28,994 nt of DNA, from positions 1 to 28,994 of the forward strand of contig JASHQP010000692.1 of NCBI GenBank assembly GCA_030039095.1. Reading direction: 5' to 3'. Below the pieces are notes generated by a model, which was given only the letters and a program-made list of their open reading frames with translations, did not search any database and was not told where the DNA came from. Shown piece by piece: positions 6,894 through 15,545 of the stretch. Source of the DNA: Streptosporangiaceae bacterium. GTDB taxonomy: Bacteria; Actinomycetota; Actinomycetes; Streptosporangiales; Streptosporangiaceae. Position 1 is the stretch's first letter, and each line of letters opens with the position of its first letter. The translations under genes and the position numbers were made by a program.

Positions 6894-8414
6894 TCATGCG
6901 GAGAGCTCCCGCTCGATGGCTGCCAGCTCTTCCGGCGTGCCCTGCACCTTCGGCCCGGTGAACCAGTTCCGCGCCGACAGCAGCCAGTAGATGCCGGCGA
7001 AGCCGAGCACGACGACCACCGCGATGACCGTGTAGTTGAAGTCGGCCCAGGTGATCGGGCTCGCGGTGGGCAGCATGAACAGGATCGTGATGAAGACGAC
7101 CCAGACCACCGCGGTCGTGCCGATCAGGTAGCTCCACGGGCCGAGGCTCCACGGGCCGCGCTGGAAGCCCGAGCCCTGCCGCAGCCGCAAGTAGGTCGGG
7201 ATGACATACGCGATGTAGAGCCCGATGACCGCGATCGAGGTGACGGCCGCATACGCGGCGCTGTTCCAGAGGTACGGCAGGCCGAGGATCAGAGCACCCA
7301 CCGCGGCCAGCCAGATCGCGTTGGTCGGCGTCCTCGTCCGCTTGTTCACCTGGTGCCAGAGTCCCGAGCCGGGCAGCGCGCCGTCACGGGAGAACGCGTA
7401 GATCATCCGCGAGTTCGCGGTCACCGATGACATCCCGCAGAACAGCTGGGCGCCGATCGCGATCAGCAGCAGCAGCTTGGCGCCGGTGTCGCCGATCGCG
7501 GTGGCGAAGATCTGCGCCGGCGGCACCAGCGCGCCGGTATAGAGCGAGTAGTGCGACTTCTGGATCGCGAAGGTGATCCCGATCAGCAGCACCCAGCCGG
7601 CGAACAGCGACACGAGGATCGACATCACGATGCCGCGCGGGCCGCTGCGCGCGGCGTTGTGGGTTTCCTCGGTCATGTGCGCCGACGCGTCGTACCCGGT
7701 GAACGTGTACTGCGCGAGCAGCAGGCCGATCAGCAGCACGTAGAACGTGCTGTGCCAGCCGGTGTTGTTGACGATCCCGGTGAACACGTAGGACGCAGAG
7801 GCGTGCTTGGACGGCACGAACACGAGCACCGCCACGATGATCAGAACGCCGAGGATGTGCCACCAAACGCTCACGTCGTTCAGCAGCGCGACCAGCCGGA
7901 TGCCGAACTGGTTCAGCAGCCCGTGCACGAGCAGCACAATCGCGAAGATCAGGATCGTCACCCAGTGCGCGGTGCTGACCCCCCAGGTCAGGTTCAGGAA
8001 CGCGTTGATGAAGAACGCCGCGCCGAAGTCGATGCCGGCCGTGACCGCGACCTGGCCCAGGAAGTTGAACCATCCCGTGAACCACGACCAGGCGGCCCCG
8101 TTCTTCCGGGCCAGCTTGGCCGACCAGTAGTACAGGCCGCCCGCGGTCGGGAAGCTGGAGCAGACCTCGGCCATCGACAGGCCGACCAGCAGCGTCATCA
8201 GGCCGACGATCGGCCAGCCCCAGACGATGATCGCCGGGCCGCCGGTGTTCATGCCGTACCCGTACAGCGTCAGGCAGCCGGACAGGATCGAGATGATCGT
8301 GAACGAGACCGCGAAGTTCGAGAACCCCGACATCCGCCTGCGCAGCTCCTGGGCGTAGCCGAGCCGGTGGAGTTCTTCCTCGTCGCTGCTGATCGCTTGC
8401 TCGTTTATGGCCAC
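6894..8414 (-). CDS. APC family amino acid/amine permease
   Basis: Membrane importer of the amino acid-polyamine-organocation superfamily, 506 residues with about twelve hydrophobic helices. It resembles the GABA/choline-type subgroup (UGA4/BAT1-like): GFSNFAVSFTIISILSG in the first helix, FPTAGGLYYWSAKLA after helix 2, FTGYDASAHMTEET in the cytoplasmic loop after the broken helix 6, and SVTANSRMIYAFSRDGALPG. It starts at a GTG (8414) with GAGGAG seven bases upstream; no ATG lies nearby in frame. It is the first gene of the catabolic operon and divergent from the FadR-type regulator, so it should bring in the amine that the GS-like enzyme then traps. The substrate (GABA, ethanolamine, putrescine or other) is not proven. 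Confidence 0.93.
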   Translation of the reverse strand: MAINEQAISSDEEELHRLGYAQELRRRMSGFSNFAVSFTIISILSGCLTLYGYGMNTGGPAIIVWGWPIVGLMTLLVGLSMAEVCSSFPTAGGLYYWSAKLARKNGAAWSWFTGWFNFLGQVAVTAGIDFGAAFFINAFLNLTWGVSTAHWVTILIFAIVLLVHGLLNQFGIRLVALLNDVSVWWHILGVLIIVAVLVFVPSKHASASYVFTGIVNNTGWHSTFYVLLIGLLLAQYTFTGYDASAHMTEETHNAARSGPRGIVMSILVSLFAGWVLLIGITFAIQKSHYSLYTGALVPPAQIFATAIGDTGAKLLLLIAIGAQLFCGMSSVTANSRMIYAFSRDGALPGSGLWHQVNKRTRTPTNAIWLAAVGALILGLPYLWNSAAYAAVTSIAVIGLYIAYVIPTYLRLRQGSGFQRGPWSLGPWSYLIGTTAVVWVVFITILFMLPTASPITWADFNYTVIAVVVVLGFAGIYWLLSARNWFTGPKVQGTPEELAAIERELSA

Positions 8415-8481
8415 GGCGTGCTCCTCGGATCAGGGGTTTGTGCAGTTCGCCGCCTCATCGCTGGCCGGCCGCCAGGATTAA

Positions 8482-8499
8482 TGGTTCAATATCGAACCA
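8482..8499. promoter_or_regulatory. Candidate operator, TGGTTCAATATCGAACCA
   Basis: Six-base perfect arms (TGGTTC/GAACCA) surround a nearly symmetric AT-rich centre. A dyad of this form, with TGGT at one end and ACCA at the other, is reminiscent of FadR-type GntR operators, though the spacing is wider than in the classic FadR site. It is placed between the regulator and the operon it most likely controls. Confidence 0.5.
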
Positions 8500-8564
8500 A
8501 TGATGGACGCGTGCCACGGAATGTTCAAGACCCCGGGGGGCTCGATTCGGAACATCCGCCCCGC

Positions 8565-8609
8565 GGTAACCGGCACGCGGGCAAGGGGGGCGCCCGCGTG
8601 CCGGTTACC
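8565..8609. repeat. Inverted repeat with perfect 18-bp arms, 9-base loop
   Basis: The left arm 8565-8582 (GGTAACCGGCACGCGGGC) is the exact reverse complement of the right arm 8592-8609. The loop 8583-8591 contains a run of six G. No T-tract follows on either strand, and the site lies upstream of both divergent genes, so a simple terminator is unlikely. It could be an operator overlapping the regulator's -35 region, a leader hairpin, or a short mobile palindromic repeat. Confidence 0.8.
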
Positions 8610-8618
8610 CCTGCGCCG

Positions 8619-8624
8619 TAAAGT
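8619..8624 (+). promoter_or_regulatory. Candidate -10 box (TAAAGT) of the FadR-type regulator
   Basis: This TANNNT hexamer lies 50 bases before the GTG start. The right arm of the 18-bp inverted repeat would overlap the matching -35 position. No clear -35 consensus is seen. Confidence 0.3.
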
Positions 8625-8674
8625 CAGCGGGATGGTGCCGGTGCGGCAGAGGACAGCCCCGCCGGAGGGTCAGC

Positions 8675-9412
8675 GTGGCGAGCAGCGGGCTTGACCTGAC
8701 CGGCCTGCTCCGGCCGGTGCGCGAGGGCCTTGCCTTCGAGGAGACCGTCGAGCGGCTGCTGACGCTGATCAAGCTTGGCGTGGTCGGGCCGGGGGAGCGT
8801 TTCCCCGCCGAGCGAGAGCTCGCCGCCCAGCTCGGCATCAGCCGCCTGACCCTGCGCGAGGCCCTCAGCGAGCTGGCCCGCGCCGGCTACGTCGAGTCAC
8901 GCCGTGGCCGGTCCGGTGGGACGTTCGTGACCGGCACACCGCCCGCCCCCGATCGTGGTGAGCTGCGCCGCCTGGCTCAGGACGACGAGGGGAAGGTGGC
9001 CGACGCGCTCACCTACCGCCAGGCGGTCGAGACCGGGGCGGCCGAGGCCCTCGCTCAGCTCGTGGCCCAGTCCGCGGCGCGGCCCGATGCCCGCGAGGTT
9101 CTGCTCGCCCGGCTCGCCGACGTGAACGGCGCTTGCCCGCAGGACTACCGGCGGCTGGACACCCTGTTCCATCTGTCCATCGCCGAGCTCACCGGCTCCA
9201 GCCTGCTCACCGCCGCCTGCGGGGAGGCGCGGATCCGCCTGAACGATCTGCTCAACGCGATACCGGTGCTGCAGCGCAACATCGATCACACCGCCGGGCA
9301 GCACACCGCGATCGTCGAGGCGATCCTGGCAGGCGACGGCGCCAGCGCGCGGCGAGCGATGGCGGAGCATATCGCCGGCACTGCCGCGCTGCTACGGGGT
9401 TTTCTCGCCTGA
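8675..9412 (+). CDS. FadR/GntR family transcriptional regulator
   Basis: DNA-binding regulator of 245 residues, typical for the FadR subfamily. An N-terminal winged helix-turn-helix occupies about residues 20-85, with the GntR signature around FPAERELAAQLGISRLTLRE and the wing ESRRGRSGGTFV. The C-terminal all-helical FCD-type ligand domain shows ALTYRQAVETGAAEALA, LDTLFHLSIAELTGS and HTAIVEAILAGDGASARRAM. His residues in these segments would bind a metal with a carboxylate ligand in FCD proteins. It starts at a GTG with GGAGGG seven to eight bases ahead. Divergent placement makes it the probable regulator of the APC/GS-like operon, and possibly of its own gene and the downstream ABC importer. 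The inducer is unknown, but a carboxylate or amino acid product of the pathway would fit. Confidence 0.92.
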   Translation: MASSGLDLTGLLRPVREGLAFEETVERLLTLIKLGVVGPGERFPAERELAAQLGISRLTLREALSELARAGYVESRRGRSGGTFVTGTPPAPDRGELRRLAQDDEGKVADALTYRQAVETGAAEALAQLVAQSAARPDAREVLLARLADVNGACPQDYRRLDTLFHLSIAELTGSSLLTAACGEARIRLNDLLNAIPVLQRNIDHTAGQHTAIVEAILAGDGASARRAMAEHIAGTAALLRGFLA

Positions 9413-9633
9413 CCGCCGCGCCCGCCAGGGCCGGATACCGGCCGGCCAAGCCGCCCCGTCAGCACAAAGACACGGTCCCTTGGTTCAGCGTTGGTAACGA
9501 TATGACCCGGGCTCACATGCTTTTTGATCCCAAAGCGTTACCTGTGTACTCCTCGCCCGCTGTGTCCGCTAACGAATATGATCCCCGGCAACGCGAGGCG
9601 TCGGCGAGAGATTTCACCGGCTGGAGGAGTCAG
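9413..9633 (+). promoter_or_regulatory. Intergenic region upstream of the dpp-like operon
   Basis: These 221 bases hold a GC hairpin just after the regulator gene (9429-9443), a TGGTTCA half-site at 9481-9487 identical to one arm of the 8482-8499 dyad, and a TATGAT -10-like hexamer at 9577-9582 without a recognisable -35. The ribosome site GGAGGAG precedes the receptor start. The promoter of the importer operon is probably here. Confidence 0.4.
9429..9443 (+). terminator. Possible terminator hairpin after the FadR-type gene
   Basis: GGCCGG-ATA-CCGGCC begins 17 bases after the TGA of the regulator gene. There is no downstream T-run, so it would act weakly or with help from Rho. Confidence 0.3.
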
Positions 9634-11367
9634 ATGAAGCTAGTGCGTTCGGCTGCAATACGTCAGGCTCGCCGCATGCGGCGACGTCCGCTGCTGTACG
9701 CAAGCGCGGCCGTGGTCGCCGGGGCCCTAGCGCTGGCAGGCTGCGGCGCCAGCGGATCGTCGCCCAGCACCAGCAACTCGGCCGCGCCGCGCAGCGGCGG
9801 GACGTTCACGATCCTGGCGAATTCCAGCTTCGGCGTGGCCGACCCGGCACAGAACTACACGCTGGAGGAGTGGCAGCTCCTGATCGACACCCACGACGGC
9901 CTGACGCAGTTCGCGCGCGTGGCCGGCGTCCCGGGCACCAAGATCGTGCCCGACCTGGCCACCTCGATTCCCAAACCGACCAATGGCGGCAAGACCTACG
10001 TCTTCCACATCCGGCGCGGGATCAAGTTCTCCAACGGGCAGACGCTCACCCCGAGCGCGTTCGTGACGACGTTCGAGCGCCAGTTCACGGTGCCCGGTCC
10101 CACCGCGTTCTACAACGGCATCGTCGGGGCGAGCAAGTGCTCGACCAAGGGATGCGACCTCAGCCAGGGCGTGGTAGCGAACGACAGCAATTACACGCTG
10201 ACGATCAACCTCACGGCGCCCGACGCTGAGCTCATGGACCAGCTGGCACTGCCGTTCGCCTACGCGGTGCCGCCGAACACGTCGCTGAAGCTGACCGGCA
10301 ACAACGTGCCGCCGGGCACCGGGCCGTACATGTGGAAGTCATACAACCCGAACACCGAGGCGGTGCTGGTCCGCAACCCGTACTTCCACGTCTGGAACGC
10401 GCAGGCCCAGCCGGCCGGCTACCCGAACGAGATCATCGAGAAGTACGGCCTGCAGGTCTCCAACGAGGTAACCGAGGTGGAGAACGGCGAGGCCAACGAG
10501 GTCTTCGACGGTGACCAGATCCCGTCCGACCAGCTGACCCAGCTCAACAGCCCCAAGTACGCGGGCCAGGTGCACGTGAACACGCTGACCGCCGACTGGT
10601 ACATGGCCCTGAACACCAAGCAGCCGCCGTTCAACAACCTCCAGGCCCGGCAGGCGATCAACTACGCGGCCAACCGGTCCGCGTACGTGAAGATCGCTGG
10701 CGGGCCGTCGCTGGCCGTGCCGGCGTGCCAGATCCTGCCGCCGAACTTCCCCTCGTACAAGCCGTACTGCCCGTTCACGACCGGCTCGCAGACCGTCTGG
10801 TCCGGGCCGAACCTGGCCAAGGCCAAGGCGCTGGTGAAGGCGTCCGGCACCGCCGGCGAGCACGTGATCGTCGACGGCACCAACGACCAGGTGGGCACCG
10901 CGCTGGTCCAGCAGATGATCTCGGACCTGGACTCGATCGGCTACAAGGCGAGCCCGCAGCTGCTGAGCGCGTCGATCCAGTACCCGTACGTGCAGAACTC
11001 GACGAACTCCACCAAGTGGAACGTCGGCTGGTCGGCGTGGTACCAGGACTACCCGGCCCCGGCCGACTTCCTGAACGTGCTGCTGGGCTGCGGCAGCATC
11101 CACCCCAACAGCGACGCCAGCCCGAACATCGCCGCGTTCTGCGATCCGTCCATCCAGGCACAGATCAACAAAGCCGAGGCAGAGGAGGCGACCGACCCGA
11201 GCGCGGCAGCCGCGCTGTGGACCCAGATCGACCACGAGGACACCCTGCAGGCGCCGTGGGTCGACCTGTACAACCCCAAGCAGATCGACTTCCTGTCCAA
11301 GAACGTGCACGGCTACAAGTGGAACCCGCAGTGGTACATCCTCATTGACCAGCTCTGGCTCTCATAG
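9634..11367 (+). CDS. Peptide/dipeptide ABC importer, substrate-binding lipoprotein (DppA/OppA family)
   Basis: Extracytoplasmic receptor of SBP family 5, 577 residues. A long basic N-terminus (RQARRMRRR) leads into a hydrophobic signal segment ending in the lipobox LAGC, with Cys37 as the lipidation site, followed by the Ser/Thr/Asn-rich linker usual in actinobacterial lipoproteins. Family elements include SGGTFTILANSSFGVADPAQ, LATSIPKPTNGGKTYVFHIR, GIKFSNGQTLTPSAF, LQARQAINYAANR and the C-terminal DLYNPKQIDFLSKNVHGY. The ATG at 9634 has GGAGGAG six bases upstream; a later ATG at residue 15 would also keep the signal peptide. It heads a five-gene importer operon. The true ligand (peptide, opine, nickel complex or other) cannot be read from sequence. 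Confidence 0.93.
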   Translation: MKLVRSAAIRQARRMRRRPLLYASAAVVAGALALAGCGASGSSPSTSNSAAPRSGGTFTILANSSFGVADPAQNYTLEEWQLLIDTHDGLTQFARVAGVPGTKIVPDLATSIPKPTNGGKTYVFHIRRGIKFSNGQTLTPSAFVTTFERQFTVPGPTAFYNGIVGASKCSTKGCDLSQGVVANDSNYTLTINLTAPDAELMDQLALPFAYAVPPNTSLKLTGNNVPPGTGPYMWKSYNPNTEAVLVRNPYFHVWNAQAQPAGYPNEIIEKYGLQVSNEVTEVENGEANEVFDGDQIPSDQLTQLNSPKYAGQVHVNTLTADWYMALNTKQPPFNNLQARQAINYAANRSAYVKIAGGPSLAVPACQILPPNFPSYKPYCPFTTGSQTVWSGPNLAKAKALVKASGTAGEHVIVDGTNDQVGTALVQQMISDLDSIGYKASPQLLSASIQYPYVQNSTNSTKWNVGWSAWYQDYPAPADFLNVLLGCGSIHPNSDASPNIAAFCDPSIQAQINKAEAEEATDPSAAAALWTQIDHEDTLQAPWVDLYNPKQIDFLSKNVHGYKWNPQWYILIDQLWLS

Positions 11368-11397
11368 GGTGGTCGCCGCACCGGAAGTAAGCAGTCC

Positions 11398-12444
11398 ATG
11401 GCCACGCTGCTAGAGCAGGTCGAGCCCGACGCGGGGTTGCAGCCGGCGATCGTCGGCCGCAACCCCTGGGTGCTGGCGGGCAGGCGGCTGCGCCGAAACC
11501 GCATCGCGCTGGCCGCGCTGGGGCTCTTCCTCCTGATCGTGCTCATGAGCGTGCTCGCCCCGGTGTACGCCCACCAGGTAGCGCACGAGAACCCGTTCGC
11601 GCCGAACCTGAACGGGACGACGATCGTGAACGGCAAGGTCGTCCCCGTGATGCAGCAGGGCACGGGTGGCCTGCACCTGGGTGAGACGCCGATCGGCCCC
11701 ACCCTCGACCCGCACCACTACGCCCTCGGCGCGGACGATCTGGGCCGCGACGTCGCCGCGCTGCTGCTGTACGGCGGCCGCAGCTCGCTGCAGATCGGGA
11801 TCGCCTCCGCGGTGATCTGCTGCGTGGTCGCCACCGTCGTCGCGCTGATCGCCGGCTTCTTCGGCGGCGTCGTCGACGCGGTGCTGTCCCGCATCATGGA
11901 CATCATCTGGGCATTTCCCGTGTACCTGCTGGCGATCTCGATCGCCACCGAACTGCTCACTCACTCCAACGGCATCCCGGTCGGGCCGTTCCGCGTCGGC
12001 GCGGCCAGCCTCTGGGTGCCCACGTTCATCATTGCCTTCATCTACGTCCCGTACGTGTACCGCCCGATCCGGGGCCAAGTGCTCTCGGTGGTGAACAAGG
12101 AATTCGTGGAGGCCGCCATCGCCCAGGGGGCGTCCAACATGCGGCTGATGTTCTCGGAGATCCTGCCCAACGTGGTGTCGACGGTGATCGTGCTGCTGCC
12201 GCTGATGATCGCCACCAACATCCTGACCGAGTCCGCGCTGTCGTTCCTCGGCATCGGCGTGCAGCCGCCGAACGTGAGCTGGGGCACGATCATCTCCGAT
12301 GGCGAGGATCTGCTCTACACCCGGCCGTGGGTGTCCCTCGCCCCGGGGATCATGATCGTGCTCACGGTGCTGGCGCTGAACGTGCTAGGCGACGGCGTCC
12401 GGGACGCGCTGGACCCGCGGGCCAAGCTGCGGGTGGAGGGCTGA
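11398..12444 (+). CDS. Peptide ABC importer permease (DppC/OppC type)
   Basis: Membrane subunit of 348 residues. A cytoplasmic N-terminus (GRNPWVLAGRRLRRNRIAL, the OppC_N motif) precedes the first helix. A long external loop with YALGADDLGRDVAALLLYGG follows, then the five-helix BPD_transp_1 core. The EAA loop is EAAIAQGASNMRLMFSEILP, and ALSFLGIGVQPPNVSWGTII near the C-terminus is typical of DppC. It begins 30 bases after the receptor gene, with GGAAGTAAG as a modest ribosome site. It comes before the DppB-type gene, the reverse of the common B-C order. Confidence 0.93.
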   Translation: MATLLEQVEPDAGLQPAIVGRNPWVLAGRRLRRNRIALAALGLFLLIVLMSVLAPVYAHQVAHENPFAPNLNGTTIVNGKVVPVMQQGTGGLHLGETPIGPTLDPHHYALGADDLGRDVAALLLYGGRSSLQIGIASAVICCVVATVVALIAGFFGGVVDAVLSRIMDIIWAFPVYLLAISIATELLTHSNGIPVGPFRVGAASLWVPTFIIAFIYVPYVYRPIRGQVLSVVNKEFVEAAIAQGASNMRLMFSEILPNVVSTVIVLLPLMIATNILTESALSFLGIGVQPPNVSWGTIISDGEDLLYTRPWVSLAPGIMIVLTVLALNVLGDGVRDALDPRAKLRVEG

Positions 12445-12475
12445 TGGTGCCCACCAGCGCCTGGGGGCGTCGCCG

Positions 12476-13447
12476 ATGCTGACGTTCATCGTCCGCCGGG
12501 TGCTGTGGACCGTGCTGGTGATGTTCGTGATCACGGTGATCACGTTCATCATTTTCTTCAAGACCCCCGGCGTCGACCCCGCCCGCGCGATCGCCGGCCG
12601 GAACTCCAACCCGCAGATCCTGGCGGAGATCCGGGCCCAGTTCGGGCTGAACAGGCCGCTGTTCGTGCAGTACGCACTGATGATGAAGAGCCTGTTCATC
12701 AGCCGCAACCTGGTGTCCTACTCGAACCAGGGCCTGCTGGTGGTGCCGGAGATCGGCGCGGCCGCGCCGGCCACGCTGTCGCTGGTGTTCGGAGCCGCTG
12801 TGCTCTGGGTGATACTGGCGATCGCCATGGGCCTGGCCGCGGCGCTGCTACGGGGCACGGTCCTCGATCCGCTGCTGATGATCATCGCGCTCATCGGGTT
12901 TTCCACGCCGCCGTTCTGGGCCGGGACCGTGGCCAACCTCATCTCCCAGAGCAGCCTGCACAACACGTTCCTGTTCAGCTGGGTGCCGCCGCTCGGCTAC
13001 ACGTCGTTCGCGCAGAGCCCGACGCTGTGGTTCAAGGGCCTGGTCATTCCCTGGATCACGCTGTCGTTCCTGTACATCGGCTTCTACGCCCGGGTACTCC
13101 GGGCGAACCTGCTGGAGATCCAGAACGAGGACTTCGTCCGCACGGCCCGGGCCAAGGGGCTGCGGGAGCGGCGGGTGCTGCTGCGGCACGTCCTTCGCAA
13201 CTCGATGATCACGTTCGTCAGCCTGTTCGGCCTCGACTTCGGCGCGCTGGTCGCCGGGGGCGCCTTGCTGACCGAGGTGGTGTTCGGCATCCACGGCATC
13301 GGCTTCCTCACCTACCAGGCCTTTACCAACCTGGACCTGCCCACGATCATGGCCACGGTGGTGTTCGGCGCGTTCTTCATCGTGCTCGCCAACGCCGTCG
13401 TCGACGTCGCCTACGCGTGGCTCGACCCGAGGGTGCGGCCCACGTAA
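12476..13447 (+). CDS. Peptide ABC importer permease (DppB/OppB type)
   Basis: Membrane subunit of 323 residues with about six helices. The N-terminus [20 protein letters not shown] is typical of DppB first helices, followed by the segment [20 protein letters not shown] and the permease core. The EAA loop is [20 protein letters not shown], followed by a [17 protein letters not shown] segment. The gene begins 31 bases after the DppC-type gene, with a GGGGGCG purine stretch ahead of the ATG. Its TAA overlaps the ATG of the next ATPase by one base. It pairs with the DppC-type subunit to form the membrane channel. Confidence 0.93.
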   Translation: MLTFIVRRVLWTVLVMFVITVITFIIFFKTPGVDPARAIAGRNSNPQILAEIRAQFGLNRPLFVQYALMMKSLFISRNLVSYSNQGLLVVPEIGAAAPATLSLVFGAAVLWVILAIAMGLAAALLRGTVLDPLLMIIALIGFSTPPFWAGTVANLISQSSLHNTFLFSWVPPLGYTSFAQSPTLWFKGLVIPWITLSFLYIGFYARVLRANLLEIQNEDFVRTARAKGLRERRVLLRHVLRNSMITFVSLFGLDFGALVAGGALLTEVVFGIHGIGFLTYQAFTNLDLPTIMATVVFGAFFIVLANAVVDVAYAWLDPRVRPT

Positions 13448-14481
13448 TGGCCGGGCCGCTGCTGGAGGTGCGCGACCTCAAGGTGTCGTTCCGCACGGAG
13501 GATGGGCTCGTGCGGGCGGTCGACGGCGTATCGTTCGAGGTCGCCGAAGGGGAGACGCTGGGCATCGTCGGCGAGTCGGGCTCCGGCAAGAGCGTGACGA
13601 TGATGTCGGTGATGCGGCTGATCAACGATCCGAACGCCCGCTTCGAGGGCGAGGTGATCTACAGGGGCCGCGACCTGATGACGCTGCCGCCGGACCAGGT
13701 TCGCGCGATCCGCGGCGCGGGAATCGCCATGATCTTCCAGGACCCGATGACCTCGCTCAATCCGGTATACCGCGTCGGGTGGCAGATCGCCGAGCAGATC
13801 CGGGCTCACCAGGACATCTCGAAGCAGGCCGCCCACGCTCGCGCGGCAGAGCTGCTCGCGGCCGTCGGCATCCCGCACGCATCGGAGCGGGTGAACGACT
13901 ATCCGCACCAGTTCTCCGGAGGCATGCGGCAGCGGGTGATGATCGCGATGGCGCTGTCCTGCAACCCGGACCTGCTGATCGCCGACGAGCCTACGACCGC
14001 CCTGGACGTGACGATCCAGGCGCAGATCCTAAAGCTGATCAAGACGCTGCGGGACGAGTACGGCACCGCGGTTGTCCTGATCACGCACGACATGGGCGTC
14101 GTCGCCGACGTCGCGGACCGGGTCGCCGTGATGTACGCGGGCCGGATCGTCGAGCAGGGCAGCCTGCGCGGCGTGTTCTACGACGCGCAGCATCCCTACA
14201 CCTGGGGCCTGCTCGGGTCGATCGCGCGGCTGGACCGGCCGCGGCCCCGGCGGCTGACCGCGATCCGGGGGACACCGCCGTCGCTCATCAGCCTGCCGGC
14301 GGGCTGCGCGTTCGGGCCGCGCTGCCCGTACCGCTTCGCGGCCTGCGACGACGTGCCGCCGCTGTCCGACAAGGTCGGCGAGGGCCACCTCGACGCCTGC
14401 CACCTCGATCCGGCCGAGAAGAAGAAGCAGCGCGTGACCGCCATCCGGCCGGACCTGGCCGCAACGGGGGAGGCGCCGTGA
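13447..14481 (+). CDS. Peptide ABC importer ATP-binding protein (DppD/OppD type)
   Basis: Cytoplasmic ATPase of 344 residues. Walker A is GESGSGKS (42-49), the signature is FSGGMRQRV, Walker B is [12 protein letters not shown] and the switch His is in LITHDMGVV. The C-terminal oligopeptide/dipeptide extension shows the Cys-containing motif [14 protein letters not shown], which in OppD/DppD proteins can hold a 4Fe-4S cluster. The ATG shares its A with the TAA of the upstream permease, and the gene ends in a GTGA overlap with the next ATPase, so the pair is translationally coupled. Confidence 0.95.
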   Translation: MAGPLLEVRDLKVSFRTEDGLVRAVDGVSFEVAEGETLGIVGESGSGKSVTMMSVMRLINDPNARFEGEVIYRGRDLMTLPPDQVRAIRGAGIAMIFQDPMTSLNPVYRVGWQIAEQIRAHQDISKQAAHARAAELLAAVGIPHASERVNDYPHQFSGGMRQRVMIAMALSCNPDLLIADEPTTALDVTIQAQILKLIKTLRDEYGTAVVLITHDMGVVADVADRVAVMYAGRIVEQGSLRGVFYDAQHPYTWGLLGSIARLDRPRPRRLTAIRGTPPSLISLPAGCAFGPRCPYRFAACDDVPPLSDKVGEGHLDACHLDPAEKKKQRVTAIRPDLAATGEAP

Positions 14482-15533
14482 CCGAGCCGGGAGGCGCGCC
14501 GACCTGGGATGGTGATGTGCTCGTCCGGGTGGACCACGTGAAGAAGTACTTTCCGATCAGGAAGGGACTCCTGCAGCGCGAGGTGGCGCGGGTGCACGCG
14601 GTGGACGACGTCAGTCTCGAGGTGCGCGCCGGGGAGACGCTCGGCCTGGTCGGCGAGTCCGGATGCGGGAAGTCCACGCTGGCCCGGTGCATCGCCCGGG
14701 TCTACGACCTGACCGAGGGCACGATCACCTTCGGGGGCCGTGACATCTCCCGGCTGTCGCGCCGCAAGCTCCGGCCGATCCGGCGCGAGATGCAGATGGT
14801 GTTCCAGGACCCGTACGCGTCGCTGAACCCGCGCAAGCGGGTGGGGACGATCCTCGCCGATCCGCTGCGCATCCATAAGTACGGCGACCGGGCGAAGATC
14901 AAGGCCCGGGTGCGGGATCTGCTCGAGCTGGTCGGCCTCTCGCCGGAGCACGTCAACCGGTACCCGCACGAGTTCTCCGGCGGCCAGCGGCAGCGGATCG
15001 GCGTCGCCAGGGCGGTGGCCCTGCACCCGAAGCTGATCATCGCCGACGAGCCCGTGTCAGCGCTCGACGTCTCGATCCGCGCCCAGGTGATCAACCTGCT
15101 GGACGACCTGCAGGACGACCTCGCGCTCACCTACGTGTTCATCGCGCACGACCTGGGCGTGGTGCGGCACGTGTCGGACCGGATCGCGGTCATGTACCTG
15201 GGCAAGATCGTCGAGGTCTCGCCCGCCGAGGAGCTCTACACCCATCCGGTCCACCCGTACACCGAGGCGCTGCTGTCGGCGGTTCCGGTGCCGGACCCCG
15301 ATCTGTCCGCCCGGCGGGAGCAGATCGTGCTCGAGGGCGACGTGCCGAGCCCGGTGGCGCCGCCGTCGGGGTGCCGGTTCCACCCCCGCTGCCGGTACGC
15401 GACCGACATCTGCAAGCAGGCCGAGCCACAGCTCGAGGTGCACGGGAGCCCCGGGCACGTGGCCGCCTGCCACCATCCGCTGAGCCTGAGCCAGCCTCCC
15501 GCCGTGGCCGAGGCGTCGGCGCCGGGCTCCTGA
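14478..15533 (+). CDS. Peptide ABC importer ATP-binding protein (DppF/OppF type)
   Basis: Second ATPase of the importer, 351 residues. Features are the early motif [13 protein letters not shown] typical of OppF/DppF, Walker [10 protein letters not shown] (59-67), signature FSGGQRQRI, Walker [13 protein letters not shown], switch His in FIAHDLGVV, and the C-terminal [14 protein letters not shown]ys motif. The frame stays open upstream as a reading through the DppD-type gene, but the GTG at 14478, overlapping that gene's TGA, gives a normal-length protein. It ends the operon and converges on the cytochrome P450 gene with only ten bases between stops. Confidence 0.94.
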   Translation: MTEPGGAPTWDGDVLVRVDHVKKYFPIRKGLLQREVARVHAVDDVSLEVRAGETLGLVGESGCGKSTLARCIARVYDLTEGTITFGGRDISRLSRRKLRPIRREMQMVFQDPYASLNPRKRVGTILADPLRIHKYGDRAKIKARVRDLLELVGLSPEHVNRYPHEFSGGQRQRIGVARAVALHPKLIIADEPVSALDVSIRAQVINLLDDLQDDLALTYVFIAHDLGVVRHVSDRIAVMYLGKIVEVSPAEELYTHPVHPYTEALLSAVPVPDPDLSARREQIVLEGDVPSPVAPPSGCRFHPRCRYATDICKQAEPQLEVHGSPGHVAACHHPLSLSQPPAVAEASAPGS

Positions 15534-15545
15534 CGCCGGGCTCCT
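15520..15545. repeat. 12-bp direct repeat across the convergent stop codons
   Basis: CGCCGGGCTCCT occurs at 15520-15531 and again at 15534-15545, two bases apart. The first copy runs into the TGA of the DppF-type gene and the second into the antisense stop of the P450, consistent with a small tandem duplication at the gene border. Confidence 0.7.

Larger units (their letters stand above)
8415..8674. promoter_or_regulatory. Divergent promoter/operator region between the APC permease and FadR-type regulator
   Basis: This 260-bp gap should carry both divergent promoters. It contains three nested or tandem inverted repeats: 8482-8499 (TGGTTC/GAACCA), 8521-8555 (ATGTTC/GAACAT) and 8565-8609 (18-bp perfect arms). 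A TANNNT -10 candidate on the plus strand is TAAAGT at 8619-8624, 50 bases before the regulator start. The 8482-8499 repeat lies 68 bases upstream of the permease start, a position suited to an operator over its promoter. Confidence 0.6.

Noticed and set aside
7551..8621. Long plus-strand frame antisense to the APC permease
   Set aside because: The translation is an Arg/Asp/Gln/His-rich shadow; the minus-strand permease is clearly the real gene.
9577..9582. TATGAT as a firm promoter for the dpp-like operon
   Set aside because: It matches a -10 consensus, but no -35 is found at the right spacing, so it is mentioned only as a candidate within the intergenic region.
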